From NCBI GenBank assembly GCA_030694975.1, contig JAUYTU010000019.1:90701-154700 (forward strand): a DNA stretch of 64,000 nt, given 5' to 3'. Origin of the DNA: Erysipelotrichaceae bacterium (GTDB lineage Bacteria > Bacillota_I > Bacilli_A > Erysipelotrichales > Erysipelotrichaceae). Shown here piece after piece: positions 51,631 to 60,690 of this stretch (its first letter is position 1; every line of letters begins with the position of its first letter). The translations under genes and the position numbers were made by a program. The notes under the pieces were generated by a model. The model saw only the letters and a program-made list of their open reading frames with translations. It was not told the origin of the DNA and did no database searches.

Positions 51631-52302
51631 ATGTCATATATATTGAAGATTTCGTTTGTTGACTCAGAACCGTTGATATGGCGTAAGGTCATTGTTCCGG
51701 ATAAAATCACATATCATCGTTTACATCAGGTTATTCAGTTGATAACTAATTTCGAAAGCGTATATGAAGATTATCATTTGTATGAGTTCGATTTATACAA
51801 AGAGAACATGTGTGTAACCAATAATAAAGGACGATTCGAACAACACCGTGATTTTTTAAATAATCGAGCTATGTATGAAGAACGTTTATCAAAGATGAAG
51901 TATACAAAGTACGTATCCGAGAAAGCAAGGCAACTTCTTCTGTCAGTGAATGTCAAAATGCCAAGTACGATAAAAATCGATGACTTTATCATTAAGCATA
52001 AGAAACTGAAATACCACTATGATTTTGGGGATGGATGGGAAATCGAAATTGAATTGCTTGATATCAAGGAGAATGATGATCGAGTAATTGCTGAGGTATT
52101 GGATGGTGAAAATATAGCTCCTATGGAAGATTGTGGTGGCTTGTATGGATTTTATGGGATGCTTGAGATTTTAAGTGATACTAGTCATCCGGACTATGCT
52201 TACATACGTGAGTGGTTAGAAAATAAACGATTTGAACCGTTCCATCAAAATAAGATAAATGAATTTTTAAGTTATGAGAAGTTAAAGAAGGCTAGTAATT
52301 AA
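51631..52302 (+). CDS. pRiA4b ORF-3-like protein
   Basis: 223 residues from ATG 51631, preceded by GGAGGAG. LKISFVDSEPLIWRKVIVPD opens the fold, and YHYDFGDGWEIEIELL is the hallmark; EDCGGLYGF follows. This family is often carried by plasmids and mobile elements or fused to SEC-C motifs. Its function is unknown, so it may mark past gene acquisition next to the antitoxin-like gene. Ends at a strong terminator. Confidence 0.8.
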   Translation: MSYILKISFVDSEPLIWRKVIVPDKITYHRLHQVIQLITNFESVYEDYHLYEFDLYKENMCVTNNKGRFEQHRDFLNNRAMYEERLSKMKYTKYVSEKARQLLLSVNVKMPSTIKIDDFIIKHKKLKYHYDFGDGWEIEIELLDIKENDDRVIAEVLDGENIAPMEDCGGLYGFYGMLEILSDTSHPDYAYIREWLENKRFEPFHQNKINEFLSYEKLKKASN

Positions 52303-52304
52303 AG

Positions 52305-52338
52305 AAACACACAGGAAAAGTTCATCCTGTGTGTTTTG
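52305..52338 (+). terminator. Intrinsic terminator
   Basis: 11-bp stem AACACACAGGA/TCCTGTGTGTT, 8-base loop, TTTT. Confidence 0.85.
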
Positions 52339-52364
52339 TTAACATAAGCATATTTTATTATTGT

Positions 52365-52649
52365 TCAATCTTCAATGGGCACAAACGCTATCTTTAATTT
52401 CATATTCATTCCTTTGGCAAGTTTTTTGAGTGTGTTCAGAGAAGGGTTGGATATCCCTTTCTCAATTTTACTTATATCTGCTTGATTGATGTGAGTGCGC
52501 TGTGCCAGTTCCTGTTGAGTCAGTCCTAGGTTTTTGCGCGCATCAATTAATGCTTGCATGATGATAAAATCAGGTTCAAGTTGTTCATATTCGTCTCTAA
52601 ACTGAGAATTTTTTAGTCTTTGGTTCAAATCTTTTTTAAAGTTCGTCAT
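52365..52649 (-). CDS. XRE-type HTH protein, HigA-like antitoxin
   Basis: 94 residues. The helix-turn-helix is LTQQELAQRTHINQADISKI followed by NPSLNTLKKLAKGM, typical of HigA-type antitoxins whose N-terminal part binds a RelE-fold toxin. No toxin gene is upstream (52650-52801 has no frame of RelE size) or downstream, so it is an orphan regulator or the remainder of a toxin-antitoxin pair. Ribosome site AAGGAGA. Confidence 0.8.
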   Translation of the reverse strand: MTNFKKDLNQRLKNSQFRDEYEQLEPDFIIMQALIDARKNLGLTQQELAQRTHINQADISKIEKGISNPSLNTLKKLAKGMNMKLKIAFVPIED

Positions 52650-52801
52650 GTGAATCTCCTTGTAAGTTCAACAACGTACGTTCGATAAATACGCTGACTA
52701 TTATCATAATATGGTATATAAGCCATAAAAACAAGACACACATTACTTTATATGACGTAAATTTCAATGTTCCTTAAGAAAATAAAAAAAAACACAGAAT
52801 T

Positions 52802-54169
52802 TTAATCCTGTGTTTCTTTAATTGGTAAGCTTAGAGTAAATGTACTTCCTTTTCCTGGTGTCGATTTAACTTCAATCGTTCCGCCGAGTTGGTTGAGGTT
52901 TTCTTTAACCACATACAACCCAATGCCTTCACCGGATATTCGGGTGGTGGATGCGCCTCGGTAGTAGGCGTTGAAGATGTTTTTAATGTCGGAAGGTTCA
53001 ATGCCGATGCCGGTGTCGGAGATGGTAATTGTCAAATGATCACTGTAATCTCTGACACTGATTTCCACATGTCCTTTTTCCGTATATTTATAAGCGTTGG
53101 TCAGTAAGTTATAAATGACTTGGCTCAGTTTGTAGGGATCGGTTAACAGTTTGATCTTTGTATTTCCGAACATTCGGAGTTCGATGCCTTTTTTGTCAAA
53201 CTGAGAGCGAATGCCTAAGATGATTTGGTTCAATAGATTTTGAATATCAACGGCTTCAAAGGTTAGTACTTCACTTTCCTTCTCCGCATCGATCATGGTG
53301 CTCATGTTTGAAAGTATGTTATTGAGGTGATCAATCTGATCTTGGAAGATGGTGAGTTCTTCTTTGGATATCTGAATAACACCATCCTCAATCGCTTCTA
53401 CATGAGATTTCAATATGGTTAGCGGCGTTTTGGATTGGTGAATGAGTTGGTCGATCAACGTTTTGCGACTTTTTTGTTTGAGTCGAAGACGCGTATTGAG
53501 ATCTTGTAAGCTGCTTTGAATCTGATTGATCTCTTTGATGGATGAAGGTTTGTTTTCAATGGGATTGCCAACTTGGATATTGGAGGCGAATCGTGCGGTA
53601 TCCGTGAGGTCTTTGCTCATGCGCTTGCTTATATAAGCGCCGACAAGTAAGGTTATAACAATGGCAAATCCGGTGGATATCAGACTGTTGATGAACAAGC
53701 GCGATTTAAACATCATCGCTATGACCGAACTTTCCGCGGAGCTTTGTTTGGTTATGTTAAGTTTGCCAAGAAGGACGCCGTTGTCCAACACATCGAAACT
53801 GTCGACTTCTTCTTCGCCAATGCGAAACATGAAGTCCATCATCCCCATACGTCCTGGATTTCGTCGGTCGTAATCGCGGTCTTCCACTTGGATTATCAGG
53901 GCTCCCTGAGGCCCGTACAGCTTGATTTTAACGATGGGGTCATCAAGATGACTCTCAAGCTCGATGGTCATCTGTCGTAACGATAGGGTCTCCTCTTTCA
54001 ACGAACCCACAACATACGTAATCATCTGATCAATATGTTCATCATACGTTTCACTTAGATAGGTCTTGAAGTAGCGATCGGTCAAAGAAGTCAATATTAA
54101 AGCGTTGATCGCAATGGAAAGGGTGGCGACCAACGTTAATACGATTAACCATAATTTGCGAATGCTCAT
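52802..54169 (-). CDS. Two-component sensor histidine kinase (HisKA type)
   Basis: 455 residues. Two membrane helices (about 8-30 and 160-180) around a 130-residue outer domain; HAMP-like linker; H244 in LIHQSKTPLTILKSH; N box NLLTNAYKYTEKG; G boxes DTGIGI and GEGIGLYVV. It overlaps the regulator gene by four bases and is the last of a five-gene operon led by SHOCT proteins. The stimulus is unknown but likely involves the exported 208-residue protein of the same operon. Confidence 0.92.
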   Translation of the reverse strand: MSIRKLWLIVLTLVATLSIAINALILTSLTDRYFKTYLSETYDEHIDQMITYVVGSLKEETLSLRQMTIELESHLDDPIVKIKLYGPQGALIIQVEDRDYDRRNPGRMGMMDFMFRIGEEEVDSFDVLDNGVLLGKLNITKQSSAESSVIAMMFKSRLFINSLISTGFAIVITLLVGAYISKRMSKDLTDTARFASNIQVGNPIENKPSSIKEINQIQSSLQDLNTRLRLKQKSRKTLIDQLIHQSKTPLTILKSHVEAIEDGVIQISKEELTIFQDQIDHLNNILSNMSTMIDAEKESEVLTFEAVDIQNLLNQIILGIRSQFDKKGIELRMFGNTKIKLLTDPYKLSQVIYNLLTNAYKYTEKGHVEISVRDYSDHLTITISDTGIGIEPSDIKNIFNAYYRGASTTRISGEGIGLYVVKENLNQLGGTIEVKSTPGKGSTFTLSLPIKETQD

Positions 54170-54852
54170 TGCGATTCACCTCCAAGCATATATCCTGCGC
54201 CATACTTTGTCAGAATGATGGTAGGATTCTTTGGGTCGTCCTCGATTTTTTGGCGAAGACGTTTGATGAGGGAGTCTATATTGCGATCATAACCTTCGTA
54301 ATCTTCGTTAAAAGCATTTCGAATGATCTGTTCGCGGGTCAATATCTGATCTTTGTGTTTCATTAAGGTATACAGTATTTTAAATTCACTGGCAGTCAGC
54401 TCGATGTCAGTTCCGTCTTTTTCAACTTTCATACGAGTTTCATATAGTTTAAGAGGAGGGATAGACAGAACAATCTCATCACTGTCACCATAAACTCTTC
54501 GAAGTATAGCCTTTACTCTGCGAATCAACTCTTTTGGGCTGAAGGGCTTGACGATGTAATCATCCGCTCCCGTGTCAAAGCCGGTAATTCTATCGTCTTC
54601 CTCACCTTTTGCGGTTAACATAATGACTGGAACATCCGAGATGTTTCGGATGTCGCGCAACACTTCAAATCCATTGATTCCTGGCATCATAACATCAAGG
54701 ATGACCAAGTGGAACGTATGTTGACTGAAGAGTTTGAGCGCAGAAAAGCCGTCTTGGGCCAAGTCGGCTGCGTAGTTTTCGCTTTGTAAATAGCGAAGCA
54801 CGATTGAGCTGATTTCAGGTTGGTCTTCAACGACGAGAATGCGATGTGTCAC
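54166..54852 (-). CDS. OmpR-family response regulator
   Basis: 228 residues, GTG start behind AAGGAGA. Receiver domain with D53 (LVILDVMMPG) and Lys in DYIVKPFSPKE; winged helix at 130-226 with TASEFKILYTLMKH and NIDSLIKRLRQKIEDDP. It is activated by the kinase that follows and probably controls its own operon. Confidence 0.93.
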   Translation of the reverse strand: MTHRILVVEDQPEISSIVLRYLQSENYAADLAQDGFSALKLFSQHTFHLVILDVMMPGINGFEVLRDIRNISDVPVIMLTAKGEEDDRITGFDTGADDYIVKPFSPKELIRRVKAILRRVYGDSDEIVLSIPPLKLYETRMKVEKDGTDIELTASEFKILYTLMKHKDQILTREQIIRNAFNEDYEGYDRNIDSLIKRLRQKIEDDPKNPTIILTKYGAGYMLGGESQ

Positions 54853-54861
54853 AAGGTCTCC

Positions 54862-55488
54862 TTATTTATTTATTTCAACAAGTGCTCCGGTAAAACGGGT
54901 GATCGATACTTGACCGTCAAAACCGTTAACACGCAATATACCGACGATCTCACGATCTTTCAGTAAGTGAAAGGAGTAGTAGCCGTAGAACGTATGGTGG
55001 TTCGCATCGAGGACAATGCCCTCAGTTTTAAGAGTTACGTAATTCTCAGCGATTTCGACAGATTCTTCATGTCTTAACTCATTATCAAGGTCGTAATCAC
55101 GGTAATAACCGCCCATCATTCCTGAACCTATTATACGACGATTACCCATGCGTTGTGTATATTTTACATTCCACATATTTGCGATTGAGCGCTCAGCATA
55201 CACCGCTCCACTTCTAACACTTGCACGTAGCTCCATGGCTCCGCGCTCCGTATTTACTTCAGTAATCAAAAAGTAGGGATCACGATTTTCAAATACGTAG
55301 ACCATACTTATTTTAAGAGGTTCATCGTAAATCTCAAGTAGAGACTCGACGTTTTCGGTAAGTTGTTCAAGTGTAAAATCTTCGTCTTCGCGTACATCAC
55401 GGTCGTCATTAGATAAAAAGAGGCCGGATACTCCTACCCCTAAGAATAGGATGCCGGTCACAATGAGAGAAACAACAAGTTTTCTCAT
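54862..55488 (-). CDS. Exported protein of the SHOCT/two-component operon (hypothetical)
   Basis: 208 residues with one N-terminal hydrophobic segment (about 5-26), then an acidic stretch and beta-rich repeats: ISMVYVFENRDPYFLITEVN and YVTLKTEGIVLDANHHTFYG. The alternating pattern and length recall PepSY-like modules, but this is uncertain. GSGMMGGYYRDYD in the middle is unusual. It starts one base inside the SHOCT gene stop (TAATG) and sits directly before the regulator, suggesting a signal-input role. Confidence 0.65.
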   Translation of the reverse strand: MRKLVVSLIVTGILFLGVGVSGLFLSNDDRDVREDEDFTLEQLTENVESLLEIYDEPLKISMVYVFENRDPYFLITEVNTERGAMELRASVRSGAVYAERSIANMWNVKYTQRMGNRRIIGSGMMGGYYRDYDLDNELRHEESVEIAENYVTLKTEGIVLDANHHTFYGYYSFHLLKDREIVGILRVNGFDGQVSITRFTGALVEINK

Positions 55489-55742
55489 TATTTAATATTC
55501 AATGCTCTCTTTTTACTTAAATATTCTTCTTCCGTGATTTCGCCGCGAACGAATTTTTCTCTTAAGCTAACAAGAATCGGATCGTTATCAGGTTTCTTTT
55601 TCAAAATGGCCCAAACAACCAATCCAATAATCAAAATCAGAATTCCCATCCAAATAAACATTCCCCAAGGCCCAAAGTATCCAGACCCAAAGCAACCGTT
55701 AAATCGGTCAAATCCATCAAATCCTCTGTTAAAGTACATCAT
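55488..55742 (-). CDS. SHOCT-domain membrane protein (84 residues)
   Basis: A Gly/Phe-rich start (GFDGFDRFNGCFGSGYFG), one membrane helix at about 27-47, then a SHOCT domain LVSLREKFVRGEITEEEYLSKK. SHOCT modules are short oligomerisation or targeting pieces. It is the second gene of the five-gene operon. Confidence 0.85.
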   Translation of the reverse strand: MMYFNRGFDGFDRFNGCFGSGYFGPWGMFIWMGILILIIGLVVWAILKKKPDNDPILVSLREKFVRGEITEEEYLSKKRALNIK

Positions 55743-55760
55743 AATTTACTCTCCTTCTCA

Positions 55761-55928
55761 CTATCTGCGTAGTGTTTCTTTCATTCTGTTATATTGGGTT
55801 TCATCGATTTCGCCATTAACGAAACGACGCTTTAGTATTTCCTCAGCATTTGAGCTTGTATAACCCTTTGAGTCCTTAACGAACACAAAGTAAGCAATAA
55901 CGCCGATGGCGATTAATAGTAGTGGCAT
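55761..55928 (-). CDS. Small SHOCT-domain membrane protein (55 residues)
   Basis: From the start at 55928 (CAAAGGAGGTG before it) the protein has a membrane helix at 2-19 (PLLLIAIGVIAYFVFV) and a SHOCT domain AEEILKRRFVNGEIDETQYNRM. It is a reduced relative of the next gene and the first gene of the operon. Longer in-frame starts exist but lack a ribosome site. Confidence 0.8.
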   Translation of the reverse strand: MPLLLIAIGVIAYFVFVKDSKGYTSSNAEEILKRRFVNGEIDETQYNRMKETLRR

Positions 55929-55993
55929 TTGTGCACACCTCCTTTGTATGCCCTTATTATCACAGAGGAATGTGGCAGAAATATGACATGAAA

Positions 55994-56002
55994 TGATATA
56001 AT
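55994..56002 (+). promoter_or_regulatory. Extended -10 promoter of the zinc-ribbon protein gene
   Basis: TGATATAAT, a TGn-extended -10 box, about 33 bases before the start codon. Confidence 0.55.
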
Positions 56003-56034
56003 TAGCGTAATAAGCGAAAGATAGGGTACCAATC

Positions 56035-56487
56035 ATGGGTGAAAGTCAAACTTTTAAGTGTATGACCTGTAAATATGAATTGAAATATGTCTTGGGTGTC
56101 GGACAATTGTACACGCCAGAACAATTGTTCTCACAAGAAAAAACACCTTTAATCGATCAGTTGGTTCACTCAAATGAAACAAAGGAGACATTAAAGGAGT
56201 GGATCCATGTACGTCATGCGAAGATATGTGATGGATATGCGCATGTACTGTACGTATGCCCAAGCTGTGATCGAACGTTCAATCGATTCCATATTCAACT
56301 TGAGGACCAGGGTGAGTTCTTTGAACCTGAGTATGAATGTGACACTTGCAAGGTTATGCTAGTACAGTTAAATAATGAGGAAAGTGAAGTCAGAAAAGAT
56401 CTAGAAGTTGATAAGTTCATTAATAGTGGTTGTCCTAAGTGTGGTGAGAAGTTGTTGGTGGAGATGATGTTTGAGAGATGGGAATAA
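56035..56487 (+). CDS. Hypothetical protein with four CxxC zinc knuckles
   Basis: 150 residues. CMTC (9-12), CPSC (about 75-78), CDTC (about 100-103) and CPKC (about 133-136) could bind two zinc ions, as in rubredoxin/zinc-ribbon proteins. The rest is polar with no membrane segment. Not a recognised family. It is the last chromosomal-style gene before the AT-rich defence island. The ribosome site is weak (AGGGTACC). Confidence 0.65.
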   Translation: MGESQTFKCMTCKYELKYVLGVGQLYTPEQLFSQEKTPLIDQLVHSNETKETLKEWIHVRHAKICDGYAHVLYVCPSCDRTFNRFHIQLEDQGEFFEPEYECDTCKVMLVQLNNEESEVRKDLEVDKFINSGCPKCGEKLLVEMMFERWE

Positions 56488-56876
56488 GCCAAAATGAAGG
56501 AATTTTATCAAAAATAGCGAATTTAAGATTAGGACACGTATAAATCGCCAAGAATCAGTGTCAAAAAAAAGGACTTTCAATACAAATTGCTGAGTTCTCA
56601 TTTTAGTTATGATAACCCTTTTTTTGTTCTCATCATTTTTTATAGGATAATTTGATAATCCATAATATCCCTAAAGTTTCCATTTCCCAAGTGAACAAGA
56701 TTAAAATTTGATATGTTTTATAAGTGAATTGTGTCTTTGAAGAATTTATGACGTAATATTTGTAATGTATGGCATCTAATTCTAAAAGTATATTTCAATA
56801 CTGTTAAACCTTTAATATTGATTTACTACACCATAAGTAATGTATAATAGTAGAATGAATAAGAGGAGGGACTAAT
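56488..56876. other. Gene-free AT-rich stretch before the restriction-modification island
   Basis: 389 bases with no credible frame. A T-rich run (56618-56626) follows an A-rich run (56562-56569). Near the end TATAAT (56843-56848) with TTGATT (56818-56823, long 19-base spacer) could drive the methyltransferase; TTACT/AGTAA flank the spacer as a small inverted repeat. GGATAAT-TTG-ATAATCC near 56643 is an imperfect palindrome. No attachment site or direct repeat was identified. Confidence 0.5.
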
Positions 56877-58310
56877 GTGTCAATTGCGAATTTGGCATTG
56901 AAATCAGAGGATTGTGTACATCACGTTGAGGATAAAATAGTTGCTGAATCACTTAATCTATTCAATGAAAGCGGAAAAATTTTGCATGAAAGTAAACACT
57001 TATTTGGTACGGGTGAAGATATAAATATACATGAAACATACGAATCACCTGTTTTGATTAATGTATTATCTCTCTTCTCTGGATGTGGGGGAATGGATTT
57101 GGGATTTGAAGGTGATTTTTCTGTCCTAAAAAAATCTGTTAACGAAAAAATTAACGCTCATTGGTATATAAAATCAATTGATGAAAATTGGATAAAGCTT
57201 CCGAAAACAAGATTTAATACGATCTTCGCAAATGACATTCGAAAGGATGCCAAAATAGCTTGGGTAGAATATTTCGGAAAAAAAGGACTTAAGAGTGACA
57301 TATTTCATTTAGAAAGTATTGTCGAACTTGTAAAGAGACATAATGAGAGCGGTAGTGTGGTTCTTCCATCAAATGTTGATGTAGTTACAGGTGGTTTTCC
57401 GTGCCAGGATTTTTCAATAGCAGGGAAAAGAAATGGATTCTCATCTAAAATTAACCATCAAGGAAATAGAATTGAAGAGGATATGCCTAGTATTGAAAAC
57501 CGTGGACAGTTATATATGTGGATGAGGGAAGTAATTTCGATTACACGGCCAAAACTATTTATTGCTGAAAATGTAAAGGGTCTAGTAAATCTTTCTGATG
57601 TTAAAGAGGTCATAGAGAGGGATTTTAGCACCGTTTCGGATAATGGTTATCTTGTGGTTAGTGCTAGAGTACTCCATGCTGCGGACTATGGCATTCCCCA
57701 ATCTAGAGAAAGAGTTATCTTCTTTGGTTTTGATAAATCGGTTTTAACAAAGAAAGCTTTGGAAGCCTTATCTATGACTGTGATACCTGAAGAATATGAT
57801 CCTTATCCACCAAAAACTCATTGCTACACCTCAAGTGGGACGGAATTGATGGATTCAGTTACTTTAAATGATGTCTTCATTGATTTGGATGAACCAAATG
57901 AATCTTTTGATATATCACAACAAAATTGGTCTAAAGCAAAGTACATGGGTAAACACTGTCAAGGTCAAACGGAGATAAGACTCGATAGTATAGGTCCAAC
58001 AATTCGATCAGAACATCATGGTAATATTGAGTTTAGAAGATTGAGCAAAGAACATGGTGGTAAGTATTTAAGAGAGTTAGAGAGTGGGTTAAGTGAGAGA
58101 CGACTAACAGTAAGAGAGTGTGCAAGAATACAAACATTTCCCGATGACTATGAGTTTGTTATTAACAATAAGATTAAAAAAAATAATCTATCAGCATCTA
58201 GTGCTTATAAACTTATTGGAAATGCTGTACCTCCTTTATTAGCATATAATATCGCTAAACGAATAGAAACGCTTTGGGATAAATACTTTGGAACTATTGA
58301 CGGAGAATGA
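56877..58310 (+). CDS. C5-cytosine DNA methyltransferase, first
   Basis: 477 residues, GTG start after GAGGAGGG (an overlapping ATG at 56875 opens only eight codons). All key motifs are present in order: I SLFSGCGGMDLGFEG (66-79), IV GGFPCQDFS with nucleophile C176, VI FIAENVKGL, VIII YGIPQSRERVIF, IX RRLTVRECARIQTFPDDY, X LIGNAVPPLLAYNIA. A 60-residue N-terminal extension precedes motif I. It methylates cytosine C5 at the recognition site of the nuclease encoded directly after it. Base composition is AT-richer than the neighbouring chromosome. Confidence 0.95.
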   Translation: MSIANLALKSEDCVHHVEDKIVAESLNLFNESGKILHESKHLFGTGEDINIHETYESPVLINVLSLFSGCGGMDLGFEGDFSVLKKSVNEKINAHWYIKSIDENWIKLPKTRFNTIFANDIRKDAKIAWVEYFGKKGLKSDIFHLESIVELVKRHNESGSVVLPSNVDVVTGGFPCQDFSIAGKRNGFSSKINHQGNRIEEDMPSIENRGQLYMWMREVISITRPKLFIAENVKGLVNLSDVKEVIERDFSTVSDNGYLVVSARVLHAADYGIPQSRERVIFFGFDKSVLTKKALEALSMTVIPEEYDPYPPKTHCYTSSGTELMDSVTLNDVFIDLDEPNESFDISQQNWSKAKYMGKHCQGQTEIRLDSIGPTIRSEHHGNIEFRRLSKEHGGKYLRELESGLSERRLTVRECARIQTFPDDYEFVINNKIKKNNLSASSAYKLIGNAVPPLLAYNIAKRIETLWDKYFGTIDGE

Positions 58311-58314
58311 TAAA

Positions 58315-59394
58315 ATGAAACCAACACTTGCAGAATTCGAAATATTAGTAGCAAAATCAAACGATTATTTGAATTTGTCCGCCGAAAAAAATGAATCATA
58401 TTTTCTTGGAAGGAGTCCCACTGAAATCGAAGATGATGTATTGAATGCACTAAATATATGTTCAATAGGGACTTCTTTTGAAGGAGAAATTGTCAAGGTA
58501 TCAGGTCAACGATTTCCTGACATAGTTGTGGCCAAATATTACGGTGTTGAAGTTAAGAGTTCACACAATAATCAATGGATAACGCTGGGTGGAAGCGTAA
58601 ATGAGTCGACTCGAATTGAAGGTGTCGAACGAATATGGGTGACTTTCGCAAAATTGGTAACCCCTGTGTTGTTCGTTAGCAGACCATATGAAGAATGCTT
58701 ATCCGAAGTCGTTGTTACTCACTATCCAAGATACAAAATTAATATGAATCTGCAAATGGGTGCAACAATATTTGATAAGATGGGGACAACCTATGATGCA
58801 CTAAATGAACTAGAAAGTCCTGTTAAGAAAGTAGTCGATTACTATAAATCTGAACTTAAAGAAGGTGAATCTTTATGGTGGATCGATACAAACAATGGAA
58901 GTGAATCTGACATTGTTAATAATGCATCTATAAAAATTGTACAGTGGAGAACCTTATCTACTGATTATAGAAGAGAGATTATAAGTAAAGGATTTGCATA
59001 CTTTCCAAGATTATTAAGTAATTCTGCAGATAAGTATGAAGAATTTTCTTCGTGGCTTGTTTCACATTATGGAATTGTGTCTTCTTCTTTGAGAGATATA
59101 TTTTCTGCAGGCGGAACAGTCACGATATCAACTGTAAACAGGTCATTCATTGGAGTACCTCAGATTTATAAAAAGATTCAGGATTATAGAATTGAAATTC
59201 TGCATAACATTTCAATGGCAAATGAATCCGACCTTAAGGAGTATTGGAGAGTTGATCAAATAGAGAAAAATAGGTTTGATCAATGGATTTTATTGGCATC
59301 GGGAAACTGTTGTTTAGATGCGAACTATGCAAGTGAACTACTAGTTGCTATATTTTACGAAAGTGCAAATTGTTTATCGATTTATAAGACATAA
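58315..59394 (+). CDS. Type II-like restriction endonuclease, PD-(D/E)XK fold
   Basis: 359 residues from ATG 58315, four bases after the methyltransferase stop. The nuclease motif is P68-D69 (QRFPDIVV) with E79-V-K81 (YGVEVKSS), spacing normal for PD-(D/E)XK enzymes. The following LGGSVNESTRIEGVERIWV probably helps form the core. The C-terminal half (from about 200) may be the target-recognition part. Its place between two C5 methyltransferases identifies it as the restriction partner. Recognition sequence unknown. Confidence 0.8.
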   Translation: MKPTLAEFEILVAKSNDYLNLSAEKNESYFLGRSPTEIEDDVLNALNICSIGTSFEGEIVKVSGQRFPDIVVAKYYGVEVKSSHNNQWITLGGSVNESTRIEGVERIWVTFAKLVTPVLFVSRPYEECLSEVVVTHYPRYKINMNLQMGATIFDKMGTTYDALNELESPVKKVVDYYKSELKEGESLWWIDTNNGSESDIVNNASIKIVQWRTLSTDYRREIISKGFAYFPRLLSNSADKYEEFSSWLVSHYGIVSSSLRDIFSAGGTVTISTVNRSFIGVPQIYKKIQDYRIEILHNISMANESDLKEYWRVDQIEKNRFDQWILLASGNCCLDANYASELLVAIFYESANCLSIYKT

Positions 59395-59538
59395 TTAGAA
59401 TTTTCAGAAGCAATATGAAGTGAAGTTACGTTCTATTTATTATATTTAATCTAACTTAAGGGATTCTCACAGATGTGTTACTTATTTAATAAAAATATGA
59501 TAGTATTAATCTGAAAGTTTAGGATGGGGGGTATCATA

Positions 59539-60690
59539 ATGTACAATATAATTGATCTTTTTTCAGGTGTAGGTGGTCTAACGTTTGGATTTGAATATGA
59601 GATTAAAGCAAATAGTTTTTGTAAACGCAAAATTTTTAAGAGTGTTTTGGCGATCGATAATGATAAAGATGCTGTCAAAGCTTTTTCCGAGAATTTTCCT
59701 AAAATACCTGTATTGAACAAGGATATAAGGTTGGTTGAGTTCGAGGATTTCGAAAAGATGAATGTCGATGTAACTTGTATTGACGCAATTATTGGAGGTC
59801 CTCCTTGTCAATCATTCAGTACAATTGGCAGACGTAGAAACGATGATAGAGCAAAACTATACGAACAGTACATCAGATTAATATCGGTTCTAAAACCTAA
59901 GATTTTTCTTTTTGAAAATGTGAAGGGTTTATTGAGTATGAAGAGCGAGTCTAATGATCTGGTAGTCAACAGAATTAAAAGTGAATTTTTAAAAAATGGA
60001 TATAATATAAAGTGGAAAGTACTGAATGCGGCCTCTTTTGGAGTTCCTCAAATTAGGGAGCGCGTGTTCATAGTAGGAGTTAGAAAAGATATCAACACAG
60101 AGTTCCAGTTTCCAAAAGAAAAATTAGTTTTTAAGGATTACGTAAATCTATCAGATGCAATTTTAGATTTACCAGTACTTGGAAATGGTCAGTCTAGTAT
60201 AACTTATATTGGGCCTCCATTATCAGAATATGCAAAACTAATGCGAAACAATTCTAAAGAGTTGAGAAATCATACTAATGGAGCAAAATCGGAATTAATC
60301 ATGAGAATTATTGAGAATCTAGATGAAGGAGAAAGTAAGAAAGAGCTAAATTGCAAAGTAATTGAAGGTAGAATATCCCCTGAATTATTTAGGAAGTCTG
60401 GGTATGACAATACTTATGGCAGATTGTGGTGGAATCGCCCTGGAATGACAATCACCAATAAAATAAATTGCCCTTCATCACTTAGATGTATACATCCTTC
60501 GCAGAATCGAGCATTAACTCCTCGCGAAGGAGCTCGTATTCAATCCTTTCCAGATTGGTATAGATTTCATGGCTCAAATTATAGTGTTATGAGTCAAATC
60601 GGAAATGCAGTCCCGCCATTACTATCAATATACTTAGCGGACATGATAGCAGATTTTCTAGAAAGGATGAGTATTAATGAGTCAAACTAA
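59539..60690 (+). CDS. C5-cytosine DNA methyltransferase, second
   Basis: 383 residues from ATG 59539, with GGGGGG before it (ATG 59524 is upstream of that site). Motifs: I IIDLFSGVGGLTFGFE (4-19), IV GGPPCQSFS with C90, VI FLFENVKGLLSM, VIII FGVPQIRERVFIVG, IX LTPREGARIQSFPDWY, X QIGNAVPPLLSIYLA. It differs clearly from the first enzyme. Two C5 enzymes in one system usually mean an asymmetric site with one enzyme per strand, or two target bases. It overlaps the GHKL gene by 14 bases. Confidence 0.95.
   Translation: MYNIIDLFSGVGGLTFGFEYEIKANSFCKRKIFKSVLAIDNDKDAVKAFSENFPKIPVLNKDIRLVEFEDFEKMNVDVTCIDAIIGGPPCQSFSTIGRRRNDDRAKLYEQYIRLISVLKPKIFLFENVKGLLSMKSESNDLVVNRIKSEFLKNGYNIKWKVLNAASFGVPQIRERVFIVGVRKDINTEFQFPKEKLVFKDYVNLSDAILDLPVLGNGQSSITYIGPPLSEYAKLMRNNSKELRNHTNGAKSELIMRIIENLDEGESKKELNCKVIEGRISPELFRKSGYDNTYGRLWWNRPGMTITNKINCPSSLRCIHPSQNRALTPREGARIQSFPDWYRFHGSNYSVMSQIGNAVPPLLSIYLADMIADFLERMSINESN

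Noticed and set aside
52650..52801. A HigB/RelE toxin gene upstream of the antitoxin-like gene
   Set aside because: The 150 bases contain no frame long enough and no ribosome site.
56875..56901. ATG at 56875 as the start of the first methyltransferase
   Set aside because: That frame stops after eight codons; the GTG two bases later opens the whole protein.
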